A stretch of DNA of 64,000 nucleotides from an uncultured Paracoccaceae bacterium (GCA_951812615.1 CATOSU010000007.1:291751-355750), one strand, 5' to 3'. Positions 53,497-63,126 are shown, counted from the stretch's first letter. Numbers and translations are program-made. Notes: generated by a model from the sequence alone, not told the origin.

Positions 53497-55242
53497 ATGA
53501 AGAATTTGTTGATTGCAGTTGCCCTCTTTGTGACGGCAATGACCGGGATGGCCACCGCGCAGGGGCGCGCCGACGACGTGGTCTTTGTTCAACTTGAGGC
53601 CCATCCCAGCCTGCAGACAGCGCAGCGGCGCGCGCAGGTCTTTGGCGACAACCTGTCGGATGTGAACGGGTTTTCGCTGGGCGGTGGCTGGTACGGCATC
53701 GCGCTGGGCCCCTACCGGCGGGACGATGCCCAGCAGGTGCTGCAGGTCTTCCGCAACGAAGGCCGCATTCCGGGCGATGCCTATATCGCCGACGCCGCCA
53801 GTTACGGGAACCAGTTCTACCCGGTTGGCGCCAATGTGCTGAACCGCGGCACGATCGCCTCTCCGGACAGCACACAGGCGGCACAGGCCGAGCCTGAACA
53901 GGCGTCCGAGCCGCAGGCGTCCGACGAAACCCCGGCCGAGGCGCGGCGCAGCGAGCGGCTGCTGACCCGGCAGGAGCGCATGGACCTGCAGATCGCGATG
54001 CAATGGGCAGGATTCTATAATTCCGGCATCGACGGGGCCTATGGCCCGGGCACGCGCCGTGCCATGGCCGCATGGCAGCTGGCCAATGGCTACGAGGAAA
54101 CCGGCATCCTGACGACATTGCAGCGGCAGGTTCTGATGGATCAGTATAACGCCCCGCTGATCAGCGTCGGCATGGCCCTGAGGAATGACTATGACGCCGG
54201 CATCGAAATGCAGATGCCGGCCAAGGCGGTACGCTTTGCGCGTTACGAGCCGCCGTTTGCCCATTACGACAGCATATCGAATGACGGCATCCGGATGCTG
54301 CTGATTTCCCAGCCCGGCGACAGGCGCACCCTGTTTGGCCTCTATGACATCATGCAGACGCTGGAAATCGTGCCGCTGGAAGGGCCGCGCGAGCGCAAGG
54401 ACAACAGCTTCGTGCTCGAAGGCCGCAATTCACGGGTCATTTCCTATACTGAGGCGGCTCTGAAAGATGGGCAGATCAAGGGTTTCACGCTGATTTGGCC
54501 GACAGGTGACGAGGAACGCCGGACGCGGGTTCTGGCGCTGATGCGCGAGAGCTTTACCCGGCTGGACGGCGTGCTGGACCCGGCCGCCGGAAGCGATGCG
54601 GTGCAGAGCGTGGATCTGGTGTCCGGCCTTGTGGTGCGCAAACCACGAATGTCGCGCTCGGGCTTCTTCGTGGATGGTGCGGGCACCGTGGTGACAACCG
54701 CCGAGGCGGTGAAGGGCTGTACCCGGGTCACGCTGGACGAAACCTATCAGGCCGAGGTTGTCGGCGTGGACGACCAGCTGGGCGTGGCCGTGCTGCGGCC
54801 GGTGAACCGGCTGGCGCCACAATCCGTTGCCCAGTTCCTGCAATCTTCACCGCGGCTGAAATCGGACGTAACGGTGTCGGGCTATTCCTTCGAGGGTAAG
54901 CTGGGTGCGCCGACACTGACCTTTGGCAAGCTCGAAGACGTCAGGGGCCTGCGCGGCGAACCGGAACTGACCCGGCTGGCTCTGAACGCTGAACCGGGCG
55001 ATGCCGGCGGTCCGGTGCTGGACACCGGCGGTGCCGTGCTGGGCATGTTGCTGCCGCGTGAAACCGGTACGCAGCAATTGCCGGGCGACGTGAGCTTTGC
55101 GGCCAATGGCGCTGCGATCGGCACGATCCTAAGCGATCTGGGCCTGTCGGCCGGGGCCATCGAAGCCCGCGGCGCGGCCACGCCCGACGATCTGCTGCGC
55201 GAAGCCTCGGGCATGACGGTTCTGGTCAGCTGCTGGGACTGA
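53497..55242 (+). CDS. Secreted SPOR and peptidoglycan-binding protein with inactive trypsin-like domain
   Basis: A 581-residue protein. The signal peptide MKNLLIAVALFVTAMTGMAT is followed by a SPOR-like segment (VVFVQLEAHPSLQTAQRRAQ to about residue 95). A PQ/E-rich linker leads to a PG_binding_1-type repeat (MQWAGFYNSGIDGAYGPGTR). A C-terminal trypsin-like fold begins about 385. All three catalytic positions are changed: TTAEAV in place of TxAHxV (E403 for His), GVAVL in place of DLAVL (G429 for Asp), and GDAGGP in place of GNSGGP (A503 for Ser). It probably binds peptidoglycan and a partner without cutting it. AGG lies 8 bp before ATG 53497. Confidence 0.8.
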   Translation: MKNLLIAVALFVTAMTGMATAQGRADDVVFVQLEAHPSLQTAQRRAQVFGDNLSDVNGFSLGGGWYGIALGPYRRDDAQQVLQVFRNEGRIPGDAYIADAASYGNQFYPVGANVLNRGTIASPDSTQAAQAEPEQASEPQASDETPAEARRSERLLTRQERMDLQIAMQWAGFYNSGIDGAYGPGTRRAMAAWQLANGYEETGILTTLQRQVLMDQYNAPLISVGMALRNDYDAGIEMQMPAKAVRFARYEPPFAHYDSISNDGIRMLLISQPGDRRTLFGLYDIMQTLEIVPLEGPRERKDNSFVLEGRNSRVISYTEAALKDGQIKGFTLIWPTGDEERRTRVLALMRESFTRLDGVLDPAAGSDAVQSVDLVSGLVVRKPRMSRSGFFVDGAGTVVTTAEAVKGCTRVTLDETYQAEVVGVDDQLGVAVLRPVNRLAPQSVAQFLQSSPRLKSDVTVSGYSFEGKLGAPTLTFGKLEDVRGLRGEPELTRLALNAEPGDAGGPVLDTGGAVLGMLLPRETGTQQLPGDVSFAANGAAIGTILSDLGLSAGAIEARGAATPDDLLREASGMTVLVSCWD

Positions 55243-55261
55243 CGCGGGGCGCGCGACCGCT

Positions 55262-57436
55262 TCAATTGCCACCGCGCACCGACACCTCGCGCAGAGTGCG
55301 GGTGTCGAAAGTGTCAACGATCCAGCGGCGCAGCGCCGGGGGCGGCTGATCGGCAAGGGAAATGCGCCGTTCGCCGCTGAAGGCGCGGATGACCAGCGTT
55401 GCGTCGAGATCGGGCGGCACCGGTGACGGCTGCACAAATCGCAGGCCAAAGCCGTACTGCCCCCCGCTGCCCGTCAGCAGGATGCCATTGGGACCAATCG
55501 ACAGCGGCTGACCGGCCTGTGTGTCCCATAGCTGAAACGCGCCGGCATCCGGGCCTTGGATCCGCATCGAGGTCACCACGTTGTCCACCGCCCGGCGGTT
55601 GCGCAGAACCAGCGGGCGCAGCTGAACGCGGTTGAACATGGAATAGGCGAACTGCAGCTCTTCGACCGGGCTGCCGTTGTCCAGCACCTGCAATTCATGT
55701 TCGGCGACATAAGACAGCAGGCTGGTCGATACCTCCCCGACCTGCCCGTTCTGCCGCAGCCGGACAAAAAGCCGGGCCAGCCGGGTGAACGACCCGCGTG
55801 CCGGTGGCGCCGCCGTCGGCGTGTAGGTCACCTCTATCGGATAGGACGCCCGCCCCGGCAGCGGTGCGCCTGTCGTCGCGCCCTGTATCGTCGCGGTGAA
55901 ATCGGACGCATTCATACCATCGACACCGACAGCGATCAGGTCGGTCTGACCCGGACCGGTCACCAGCAGAGTCAGGCTCAGCTGCCGGGTTTCGCCAATG
56001 GCGGGCGGGCCGCCGTTGCCGGCATCGGCGAAGTTGAAGGCTCCCGGCTGCAGCTCGGCCGAGGCGCGGGTCGGCTGGCTGAACAGCGGCATCGTCGTGA
56101 ACGGCATCACCGTGAATTCGATAAACGGCGTTTCACCGGTGCCCAGCGCCTCGGGGTTGTCAGCATGTTCACCTTCGCGCCTCAGAAAGGCGGCGTGCCA
56201 CCGCAGCAGGTCGCAGCTCTGTTCTTTCAGGCAGCCCAGTAGGTAGGTCGGCACATGAATTTCGAGCTGCGAACACGTCGCCACCGTGTATCCCGGCGGG
56301 CCGCTTTCGTTTTCGCAGATCTCTCCCGGCGGGCCGGTTGAGCTCAATCCCTTGACGCCCAGCCGCAGCGCCCGGATTTCACGACGCGCCCCGGCATTGC
56401 CGGCGAAGAACCGGATTGCCACGATCCGCATCGTGTTGCTGAAGTTCTCCACCAGCCGCCCGTCCCCGGTTTCCGGAACACGCCACCGGTATTCGACCTC
56501 GTCCGGGCCCGGTGGCGACGCGCCGATATAGGGATCGCTGATGCTGCCGGCATGCGGCTCCATCTCGCGGGTCATCTGCTGGGCGTCGGAACCGACGACC
56601 CGCAGCGCCGGGGCAAGCTGCCGTTTCAGGGGCAGCTCACCATTCGGCCCGATGACCGGCACTTCCAGAAATACAGTGGCATCCTCGGCCGGTCTGAAAT
56701 CGCAGCCCATTGCGCAGAACGGTTTATTCTCGTTGCCCTGCCCGGTGCTGCAGAAGCTGCTGTAGGGGATCGCTTCGCAGCTGTCCGTGTGCCCGGCCGC
56801 GACACAGTGATTGTCGGGATCGGGTGTCTTCCGGCAGGCGTGGATTTCGAACCGGTCCGCCTCCCCGTTCAGCCACGCATCGACCCACAGCTCTTTTTCG
56901 TCGCCGGCCCCGATCGGATCGTCGCCGGCTTCGCAGATCAGCGGTTCGCGGGTCACCGGGTGCGAGTAAGTGCACGCGCCGATGCTGTCCACGATACAGG
57001 GTTCGCCGCCGCCGGCGCCGTCATCCTTTCGCAACCCGGTTGCAATCACCTCCCAGGACACCTGCATTTTTTCGCGGGATGCGATCCAGAGACAGTCCGC
57101 GTGCCGCAATTGCGCGACAGAACCCGAGGGCTTGTCGCCGGGGTAGATCTCGGACAGCAGGGCGGTCCGGTCCTCCAGCGCGGAAAACCGCGCGCCCGGA
57201 CGCGGCGCGGTCTGCTGGCTCTGATCCAGCCCGTTCAGGTTGGCCCGGATCCGGTCGTTGAATTCCATGTGGTCGGTTTCGACCGCATAGGTTTCGGTGC
57301 CCCCGGAAATGGCCAGCCCGACGCCGACGCCAACGGCAGCGGCGGCCACGATGATGATGATCGCGGTGAGCGGGTCGATAAAGGGCAACCGCCGGGGCGG
57401 TGGCAGGGGACCTTCGGGGAAATCGGGTGGGATCAT
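55262..57436 (-). CDS. Uncharacterised membrane-anchored Cys-rich protein
   Basis: A 724-residue protein of no family I recognise. A Pro-rich cytoplasmic tip (PEGPLPPPRRLPF) leads into one membrane helix (LTAIIIIVAAAAVGVGVGLA, about 23-43), then a large exported part. Residues 110-260 contain many Cys (for example HACRKTPDPDNHCVAAGHTD, SFCSTGQGNENKPFCAMGCD). Residues 440-724 look like beta-sandwich repeats of the ASH/choice-of-anchor type (GQTDLIAVGVDGMNASDFTA; NNVVTSMRIQGPDAGAFQLW-like). It is convergent with the SPOR/pseudoprotease gene, with 19 bp between. A surface or envelope role is likely. Confidence 0.65.
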   Translation of the reverse strand: MIPPDFPEGPLPPPRRLPFIDPLTAIIIIVAAAAVGVGVGLAISGGTETYAVETDHMEFNDRIRANLNGLDQSQQTAPRPGARFSALEDRTALLSEIYPGDKPSGSVAQLRHADCLWIASREKMQVSWEVIATGLRKDDGAGGGEPCIVDSIGACTYSHPVTREPLICEAGDDPIGAGDEKELWVDAWLNGEADRFEIHACRKTPDPDNHCVAAGHTDSCEAIPYSSFCSTGQGNENKPFCAMGCDFRPAEDATVFLEVPVIGPNGELPLKRQLAPALRVVGSDAQQMTREMEPHAGSISDPYIGASPPGPDEVEYRWRVPETGDGRLVENFSNTMRIVAIRFFAGNAGARREIRALRLGVKGLSSTGPPGEICENESGPPGYTVATCSQLEIHVPTYLLGCLKEQSCDLLRWHAAFLRREGEHADNPEALGTGETPFIEFTVMPFTTMPLFSQPTRASAELQPGAFNFADAGNGGPPAIGETRQLSLTLLVTGPGQTDLIAVGVDGMNASDFTATIQGATTGAPLPGRASYPIEVTYTPTAAPPARGSFTRLARLFVRLRQNGQVGEVSTSLLSYVAEHELQVLDNGSPVEELQFAYSMFNRVQLRPLVLRNRRAVDNVVTSMRIQGPDAGAFQLWDTQAGQPLSIGPNGILLTGSGGQYGFGLRFVQPSPVPPDLDATLVIRAFSGERRISLADQPPPALRRWIVDTFDTRTLREVSVRGGN

Positions 57437-57538
57437 GCGACCCCCAATCGTACGACAGAAACGGCTTACCTAAGGTCAGGATGGGGTGCGATCCGCGATT
57501 CTGTCAACCGAGGGCCCGGATTGGGCATCAGACCGCGA

Positions 57539-59149
57539 TCAGTCCCCGATTTGCGGGGTCACGCGGATCAGTGTCGGCTGCGAGGCCGAGAAGGCATCCT
57601 GAACCGCGCTCTGCATCTCGTCCAGCGTGGCCGGTTCGGCATAACCCGCGCCATAGGCCCGGGCCAGCAGGCCGAAATCGGGGTTGCGGGCAATCACCGC
57701 GTTGGGCGCGATCTGGGCCGAGGTCATGGACGCCTCAATCGCCCCCAGCTTGCCATTGTCCCACAGGAAGATGGGCAGGCTCAGCCCCAGCTCGACCGCG
57801 GTGCCCAGTTCATTGCAGGTGTACTGAAAACCGTAGTCTCCAGCGATGGCCATCGTCGGCTGGCCCGACCGCGCCACCGCCCCGCCGATGGCCGCCGGAA
57901 GCGCATACCCCAACGTGCCAAAGCCATAAGGATGATGCCAGTGACCGGGGCGGTCCATGTCCCAGATTTCCTTGGCCGCATAAGCAAACTGGGTCATGTC
58001 GGAATAGATCATGGTGTCCGGCGGCAGGCAGGCTTTCAACGCGTCAGCCACGCGCAGAACACCGGGATATTCGGCATCGACTTCGGCGCGGGCTTTGGCG
58101 CGGAAGGTGGCGACCTCGTTGGCCGTCCAAGTTGTTTCAACCCCTTCACCCCAGGAACCTCTCAGCATTCTTTCCAGTTGAAAGCTGGCATCAGCCAGAA
58201 TTTGAATGTCGGCCCAATGCCCATCCGACAGAACCTGCGGATCAATGTCGATCCGGACGAGGCTACAATCGTGCCCCAAATGATGTCGCCAGATATCCAC
58301 TTCGTCCAAACCCGTCCCGACCGCGACAACGAGGTCAGCGGACCCAATGATCTGGGCGCTCTCCGGGCGGGCGAGGTATGAGCCGAAATGCAAAGGCGCG
58401 TCGGGAGGTATGATGCCGCGACCGGCATAGGTGGTGAAGGACGCCGCGCCAGTGTTCAGAAAGGTTTTGATCCACCCTGGTTCATCCAAATTGACCGGAT
58501 TGATCCGCGAACGCCGGGCGCCGCCACCAAAGATGAACAGTGGCCTGCGCGATTCCAGCAAGCGTCGGACGAGCCATCCGGTCTGAACTGCCGCATCTTC
58601 GATGCCGATGGGATACTCCGGCATCGGAGGTGGCGGCGGCGCGCTGGATTCGAGAACGCCGATCGGTACCTGAATATTTTTGGGGCGATGCCGCGTCGTA
58701 AGTTTTTCTCCAATAGCCCGATCAATCAACTGATACGCCGCCTCCGCCGTCCGCGCCTCTTCGGACCAGTCGCACACCGTCTCTCCCGCCGCGCGCTGAT
58801 CCTTCATCTGGTGGAGCTGGCCCTTGCGTGCGGCGGTTTCGTCCAGACAGGACGAGATCACCAGCATCGGCACGCTGTCGGAATAGGCCTGCCCCATCGG
58901 GGTCATGATATTGGTCAACCCCGGCCCCGTGATCACGTAACAGACCCCGGGTCGCCCGGTGGCCCGGGCATAGCCGTCGGCCATGAACCCAGCGCCCTGT
59001 TCGTGGCGGGCCAGCACATGCGTCAGCCCGGCCTCTTCGATGCCGCGGTACATTTCCTGATTGTGAACGCCGGGGATGCCAAAGATCGTGTCGACCCCGC
59101 GGGCCTTGAGCATGTGCGAGATTTGGGCGCCAAGCGGGCGGGTGGGCAT
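57539..59149 (-). CDS. Thiamine-pyrophosphate-dependent enzyme, acetolactate-synthase-like
   Basis: A 536-residue protein with the three-domain TPP enzyme layout. The PYR domain has VDTIFGIPGVHNQEMYRGIE and the cofactor-activating Glu in ARHEQGAGFMADGYARATGR. The central domain is near PLFIFGGGARRS. The PP domain has AIAGDYGFQYTCNELGTAVE and LPIFLWDNGKLGAIEASM. The GDG of the usual cofactor motif is GDY. The N-terminus resembles 5-guanidino-2-oxopentanoate decarboxylases (AruI) more than biosynthetic acetolactate synthase, but the substrate is unproven. GGAG precedes the ATG, which starts 2 bp after the trkH stop. Confidence 0.8.
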   Translation of the reverse strand: MPTRPLGAQISHMLKARGVDTIFGIPGVHNQEMYRGIEEAGLTHVLARHEQGAGFMADGYARATGRPGVCYVITGPGLTNIMTPMGQAYSDSVPMLVISSCLDETAARKGQLHQMKDQRAAGETVCDWSEEARTAEAAYQLIDRAIGEKLTTRHRPKNIQVPIGVLESSAPPPPPMPEYPIGIEDAAVQTGWLVRRLLESRRPLFIFGGGARRSRINPVNLDEPGWIKTFLNTGAASFTTYAGRGIIPPDAPLHFGSYLARPESAQIIGSADLVVAVGTGLDEVDIWRHHLGHDCSLVRIDIDPQVLSDGHWADIQILADASFQLERMLRGSWGEGVETTWTANEVATFRAKARAEVDAEYPGVLRVADALKACLPPDTMIYSDMTQFAYAAKEIWDMDRPGHWHHPYGFGTLGYALPAAIGGAVARSGQPTMAIAGDYGFQYTCNELGTAVELGLSLPIFLWDNGKLGAIEASMTSAQIAPNAVIARNPDFGLLARAYGAGYAEPATLDEMQSAVQDAFSASQPTLIRVTPQIGD

Positions 59150-59151
59150 GG

Positions 59152-60600
59152 TCAGGCTCTCCAGAAGCGGATTGTGAATATGGCGTAGACAGCGAGCAGT
59201 TCCAGCCGTCCGATCAGCATGGCCGCGCTCAGCAGCCATTTGGCGGTGTCGTTGAGACCCGCGTAGTTTCCGGCCGGGCCGATCTTGTCCCCGAGGCCGG
59301 GACCGATATTGGCCAGTGCCGCCGCGGCACCCGAAATCGAGGTGGTGAAATCCAGCCCCGTCATGCCCAGCGCGACCGAGATCAGGCCCATGGTCACAAC
59401 GAAGAAGACGAAGAAGGAGATCACCGAACTGAGCACATCGCCCTGCACCCGGCGCCCATCATAGCGCAGCACGAACACCCCGTGCGGCGTGCGGATGCGC
59501 TGGACCTGAATGCGGATCGCGGACAACAGGATCTGGTAGCGGAAGATTTTGACCGAACAGGCGGTTGACCCCGCGCAGCCGCCGATCAGTCCAATGAAAA
59601 AGAAAATCGCGATCATCATTGGCCCCCAGATCATGTAATCGGTGCTGGCATAGCCGGTGCCGGAAATGATCGAGGTGATATTGAACAGCGCTTCGCGGAA
59701 GGCGCGTTCCAGCGGGTATTCCATCTGCGTGGACAGAACGAGGGTCGTGCCCAGCACCAGCGCCACGATGCAGTAGAGAAACCCCCGCACCTGCGCGTCC
59801 TGAAACACGCTCCATGTGTTGCCGTTGATCAGTTGCACATAGCGCACGAACGGCAGTGCCGCGAGGATCATGAACACCACGGCCACGTATTCTGCCGGGC
59901 CGGAGAATGCCCCGAAAGACGCGTCATAGGTGGAAAACCCGCCGGTCGACACCGTGGTCAGCGCGTGCACGGTGGCGTCGAACACGCCGATCCCCACGCC
60001 GGTATAAAACAGGATGCAGGCCAGCGTCAGCGCAACATAGATGACGGAAATCTGGCTGGCGATGGTGGTGGCGCGGGGCAGGATCTTGCCAAAAGTGTCG
60101 AACCCTTCGGAGCGGAAGATCTGCATGCCTCCGACCCGCAGTTCGGGCAGGAACACCATGGCGACAACGATGATCCCGATCCCGCCCAACCATTGCAGGA
60201 TGCCACGCCACAAAAGGATGCCGGCGGGCTGTGTATCGAGCCCGGTCACAACCGTTGCGCCGGTGGTGGTCAGCCCCGACATCGCCTCGAAAAACGCGTC
60301 CACGTATCTCAGGTCGGTGGCGCCCAGAACGAAGGGCAGCGCGCCGAATACCGGCAGGGCCAGCCACACGCCGGAGGTCAGCAGAAAGGTCTGCTGGATC
60401 GACAGCCCCTCGCGCACGCCGTTCTGGCAACTGAGCGCCAGCAGGCCGCCGACCAGCGTCGTGGCCACCGCGCTTTCGGCAAAGGCGATCCAGTGGCCGC
60501 GCCCTTCGGCAAGGTCCACAAGCATCGGCAACAGCATGGTTACCCCGAGGACGGTAACCAGAAGTCCGATGACATAACCGACAGGGCGCGGGTCCAGCAT
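59152..60600 (-). CDS. trkH: Trk-type potassium uptake protein
   Basis: A 482-residue membrane protein with four pore loops typical of TrkH: EAMSGLTTTGATVVTGLDTQ, ALTTVSTGGFSTYDASFGAF, ITSIISGTGYASTDYMIWGP and AALANIGPGLGDKIGPAGN. It moves K+ (with TrkA regulating it) across the inner membrane. trkA is not in the window. The gene is followed almost without a gap by the TPP enzyme, so the pair is probably co-transcribed. Confidence 0.92.
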   Translation of the reverse strand: MLDPRPVGYVIGLLVTVLGVTMLLPMLVDLAEGRGHWIAFAESAVATTLVGGLLALSCQNGVREGLSIQQTFLLTSGVWLALPVFGALPFVLGATDLRYVDAFFEAMSGLTTTGATVVTGLDTQPAGILLWRGILQWLGGIGIIVVAMVFLPELRVGGMQIFRSEGFDTFGKILPRATTIASQISVIYVALTLACILFYTGVGIGVFDATVHALTTVSTGGFSTYDASFGAFSGPAEYVAVVFMILAALPFVRYVQLINGNTWSVFQDAQVRGFLYCIVALVLGTTLVLSTQMEYPLERAFREALFNITSIISGTGYASTDYMIWGPMMIAIFFFIGLIGGCAGSTACSVKIFRYQILLSAIRIQVQRIRTPHGVFVLRYDGRRVQGDVLSSVISFFVFFVVTMGLISVALGMTGLDFTTSISGAAAALANIGPGLGDKIGPAGNYAGLNDTAKWLLSAAMLIGRLELLAVYAIFTIRFWRA

Positions 60601-60659
60601 GGGCGAGAGCGTTGGCGCGTGCGGCGGCGCAAGTCAAGCCGCCGCGCACGCCTGACCGG

Positions 60660-61385
60660 TCAGGTTTTCAGCGCGTCCAGCCAGGCCTGGAAACGGGTCT
60701 CGGTATCGGGATCGGTCGGCGGGTAGAGGCCGATAATGGACCGCCCGGCCTGCACGCTTTCCAGCACGAAGGTTTCGAAATCCTCCATGCCGGCGCATTC
60801 TGCGGCGATCTCGTCGGCCAGATGGGCCGGGATGACCATGACCCCGTCACCGTCCCCGACGATCACGTCACCGGGAAAGACCGGCGCATCGCCGCAGCCG
60901 ATCGGGCCGTTGATTTCAATGGCTTCGTGCAGGGTCAGGTTGGTCGGCGCCGAGGGCCGCGCGTGAAAGGCCGGCATGTCCAGCGCGCCGATCTCCTGCG
61001 CGTCGCGAAACCCGCCATCGGTGACAATACCGGCACAGCCGCGTACCTGCAGCCGGGTCACGAGGATCGAGCCGGCGGATGCGGCGCGCGGGTCCTTGCG
61101 GCTGTCCATGACCATCACGTGGCCGGGCGGGCATTGTTCGACCGCGGCGCGCTGCGGGTGGTCGCGGTTGCGGAACACCGAGATTTCATTGCGGTCTTCG
61201 CGCGCCGGCATATAGCGCAGGGTATAGGCCGGACCGACCATCTTGCCGACCTCGGGCGACACCGGGCCGACCCCCTGTATCGCCTGATTGCGCAGGCCGC
61301 GCTTGAACAGCGCGGTGGCAATCGACGCGGTGGATGCCCGCATCAGTTTTTCTTTTGTCTCGGGGCTGAGGGCGTCGTCGGACAT
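60660..61385 (-). CDS. RraA-family protein (aldolase/dehydratase type)
   Basis: A 241-residue protein. The core STASIATALFKRGLRNQAIQ, PARED..., VMVMDSRKDPRAASAGSILV and GCAGIVTDGGFRDAQEIGAL carries the G-x-R-D/x-D residues that bind metal and keto-acid in HMG aldolases and relatives. VIVGDGDGVMVIPAHLADEI closes the fold. True RraA (RNase E inhibitor) is about 160 residues. This longer form is nearer to 4-hydroxy-4-methyl-2-oxoglutarate aldolase and related enzymes. The ATG at 61385 has AGGA upstream. Confidence 0.82.
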   Translation of the reverse strand: MSDDALSPETKEKLMRASTASIATALFKRGLRNQAIQGVGPVSPEVGKMVGPAYTLRYMPAREDRNEISVFRNRDHPQRAAVEQCPPGHVMVMDSRKDPRAASAGSILVTRLQVRGCAGIVTDGGFRDAQEIGALDMPAFHARPSAPTNLTLHEAIEINGPIGCGDAPVFPGDVIVGDGDGVMVIPAHLADEIAAECAGMEDFETFVLESVQAGRSIIGLYPPTDPDTETRFQAWLDALKT

Positions 61386-61861
61386 GTGCTGTTCCTGATT
61401 GATCTGAAGGGCGCCGGTTTCACCGGCCGGTCCGGAGACGGGTGCGATGCCGGTCCCCCTGTTGTTGTCTTCCTGTTTCACCAGCCGGTGTTTTCCGGCA
61501 CCGTCCCCGTCCCCGCCGGGCGTGTCAAGCCGGGATCCGGTTCAGGTCAGCCCGGTGACCACCCGCCCGAGCCGCGCGACGCTCCGGTAGAGGGCGGCGG
61601 CGGCGCACCGGCCACCGCCGGGCTGACCGATCCGATGCGCGATGCGATAAAGACCGGTCGCTGCAATAACAACAACGTTCAGCGGGAAATGGTTCGCTCT
61701 TTCAAATCGGTTTCCGGGCTGGAATGATGGCCCTGTCGCACGCGGCAGGTGCTGCGCGCGATTCCGATCTGTCGTCCGGACCCGCGGCAAACGCGCTCTG
61801 ATGATGGACAGGCGGGTCCATGCCGGCCCCCGTCGGGGACGGCAGAACTGGAGATGATTTG
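61386..61861. other. 476-bp intergenic region without a supported gene
   Basis: GC-rich, with CCGTCCCCGTCCCC-type runs near 61500. A minus-strand frame at 61542-61790 translates to an Arg-rich peptide (GLYRIAHRIGQPGGGRCAAA) faintly like the N-terminal helices of serine-acetyltransferase-type proteins. It has no ribosome site and stops before any catalytic part. The divergent promoters of the RraA-family gene and the DUF1496-like gene should lie here. Confidence 0.4.
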
Positions 61862-62179
61862 ATGAAGAAAGCCCTCATTTTCTGCGCCTTCGCCCTGTTC
61901 GGAACGCAAGCCCCTGCCCAGACATTGGTCTCCGGCGCCTCCCCCATTCCCGAGGACGCGGAAACCCGGTTCTGCTACTACGATGGCCGCGCCTATTCCC
62001 GGAACGCCTATATCGTGGTCAGCGGCAGCAGCCGTCACGTTCAGTCTGCGGGGAGTGGCGGCCTGAATTCCGGCAACGACCTGCGCGGACAGGCGGACGA
62101 AAAGCTGCTGCACTGCACGCAGGCCAAGGACGGTGTGATGATCTGGTCTTCGGAAGCATCGATCAAGATCGGCGACTAG
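61862..62179 (+). CDS. Small secreted protein, DUF1496-like
   Basis: A 105-residue protein with signal peptide MKKALIFCAFALFGTQAPAQ. The mature part has TRFCYYDGRAYSRNAYIVVS and a second Cys in KLLHCTQAKDG, the pattern CYY-x3-AYS...C of DUF1496 (E. coli YnjH-like) proteins. The two Cys probably form a disulfide in the periplasm. GGAG lies before the ATG. Function unknown. It is convergent with the aspartate dehydrogenase gene. Confidence 0.7.
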   Translation: MKKALIFCAFALFGTQAPAQTLVSGASPIPEDAETRFCYYDGRAYSRNAYIVVSGSSRHVQSAGSGGLNSGNDLRGQADEKLLHCTQAKDGVMIWSSEASIKIGD

Positions 62180-62197
62180 GAGGATCGACCCGGCCGG

Positions 62198-62977
62198 TCA
62201 GAACCCGACCGCGTCGATGCGGTCCCGAATGGCGCTGACCACGCTCATCGCCGCCAGCGCCGAACTGCGCGGATTGTCGGGCAGCGTTGCGCCGGTGACC
62301 CGGAAATCGAAACTGCCGAAATCACCCTCGGCGCGGATTTCGTGCACGTTTTCGCGGATCCCGGGATCGGCGATCAGTTCTGTTTCGGTGTCGTCGAAGC
62401 CCAGCCCGGCCAGCGCCACCGCTGCCGCCACATTGGCGTTTTTGGGATAATCCAGCGCCGCCCGGCGCGCCGAACCGGCAAAATGCGTTTCCGGCCCGGT
62501 GAGGGCGGCAAGGTCGAGCCGGTCTTCGGCCGCAGATCCGGCCCAGCCGCGGGGCGGTTTGCGGCCCGTGTACCGGACCATGCGCAATGTCCCGACACGC
62601 GCCGCGCGCAGGCAATCCAGCGCGCCAATGGCCCCGCTGGCCAGATGCAGGCGCGCATTTCCGGCCTGCGCGGCGTGTTCCAGTTGCCGGCTCAGATCCG
62701 CATCCGCCAGCGCACCGATCGACACTGTCAGCAGATCCGTGCCGCTGCGCAGGATGGTGGCCCCATGTTCCCGCAGCGCGGCATGGCCGGCGCAGTCAAT
62801 GACCACGTCAGTCTGCGGCAGCTCCCCGGCGCTGCCGACAATCGCAGGGCCCGCGACGGGCGCCGCGGCTACCCGGGCCGGGCGCAGCAGGTATGCGGCT
62901 ACGCTCAGCCCCTGTTTTTCCAGCGCCCCGGCCACATAGCCGGCAATGGCGCCCTGCCCGATAATTGCAATCTTCAT
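62198..62977 (-). CDS. L-aspartate dehydrogenase
   Basis: A 259-residue protein. The Rossmann motif is MKIAIIGQGAIAGYVAGALE. VVIDCAGHAALREHGATILR and the family catalytic region ASGAIGALDCLRAARVGTLR are present, as is LDYPKNANVAAAVALAGLGF, with the conserved Asn-Ala-Asn-Val loop. Family enzymes convert aspartate to iminoaspartate or oxaloacetate with NAD(P). Some replace L-aspartate oxidase in NAD synthesis; no nad genes are adjacent, so a catabolic role is also possible. Confidence 0.83.
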   Translation of the reverse strand: MKIAIIGQGAIAGYVAGALEKQGLSVAAYLLRPARVAAAPVAGPAIVGSAGELPQTDVVIDCAGHAALREHGATILRSGTDLLTVSIGALADADLSRQLEHAAQAGNARLHLASGAIGALDCLRAARVGTLRMVRYTGRKPPRGWAGSAAEDRLDLAALTGPETHFAGSARRAALDYPKNANVAAAVALAGLGFDDTETELIADPGIRENVHEIRAEGDFGSFDFRVTGATLPDNPRSSALAAMSVVSAIRDRIDAVGF

Positions 62978-63126
62978 GTCATCTCCGTCCGGTCGCAGGC
63001 CCCCGGTTTCTTACCACGGTCGCCCTGAATTCCGGCCTGAAATTCCGGACCTTTCCCATCTTTCGATTTGGTTTCCCTGCCGGATTTTGCTCATATCCGC
63101 GGGAACCGATCAAATCAGTACCGGGC

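Noticed and set aside
61542-61790. Minus-strand 82-residue frame faintly like serine acetyltransferase N-terminal helices
   Set aside because: No ribosome site, Arg-rich composition typical of shadow frames, and no catalytic part; kept only as a note on the intergenic region.
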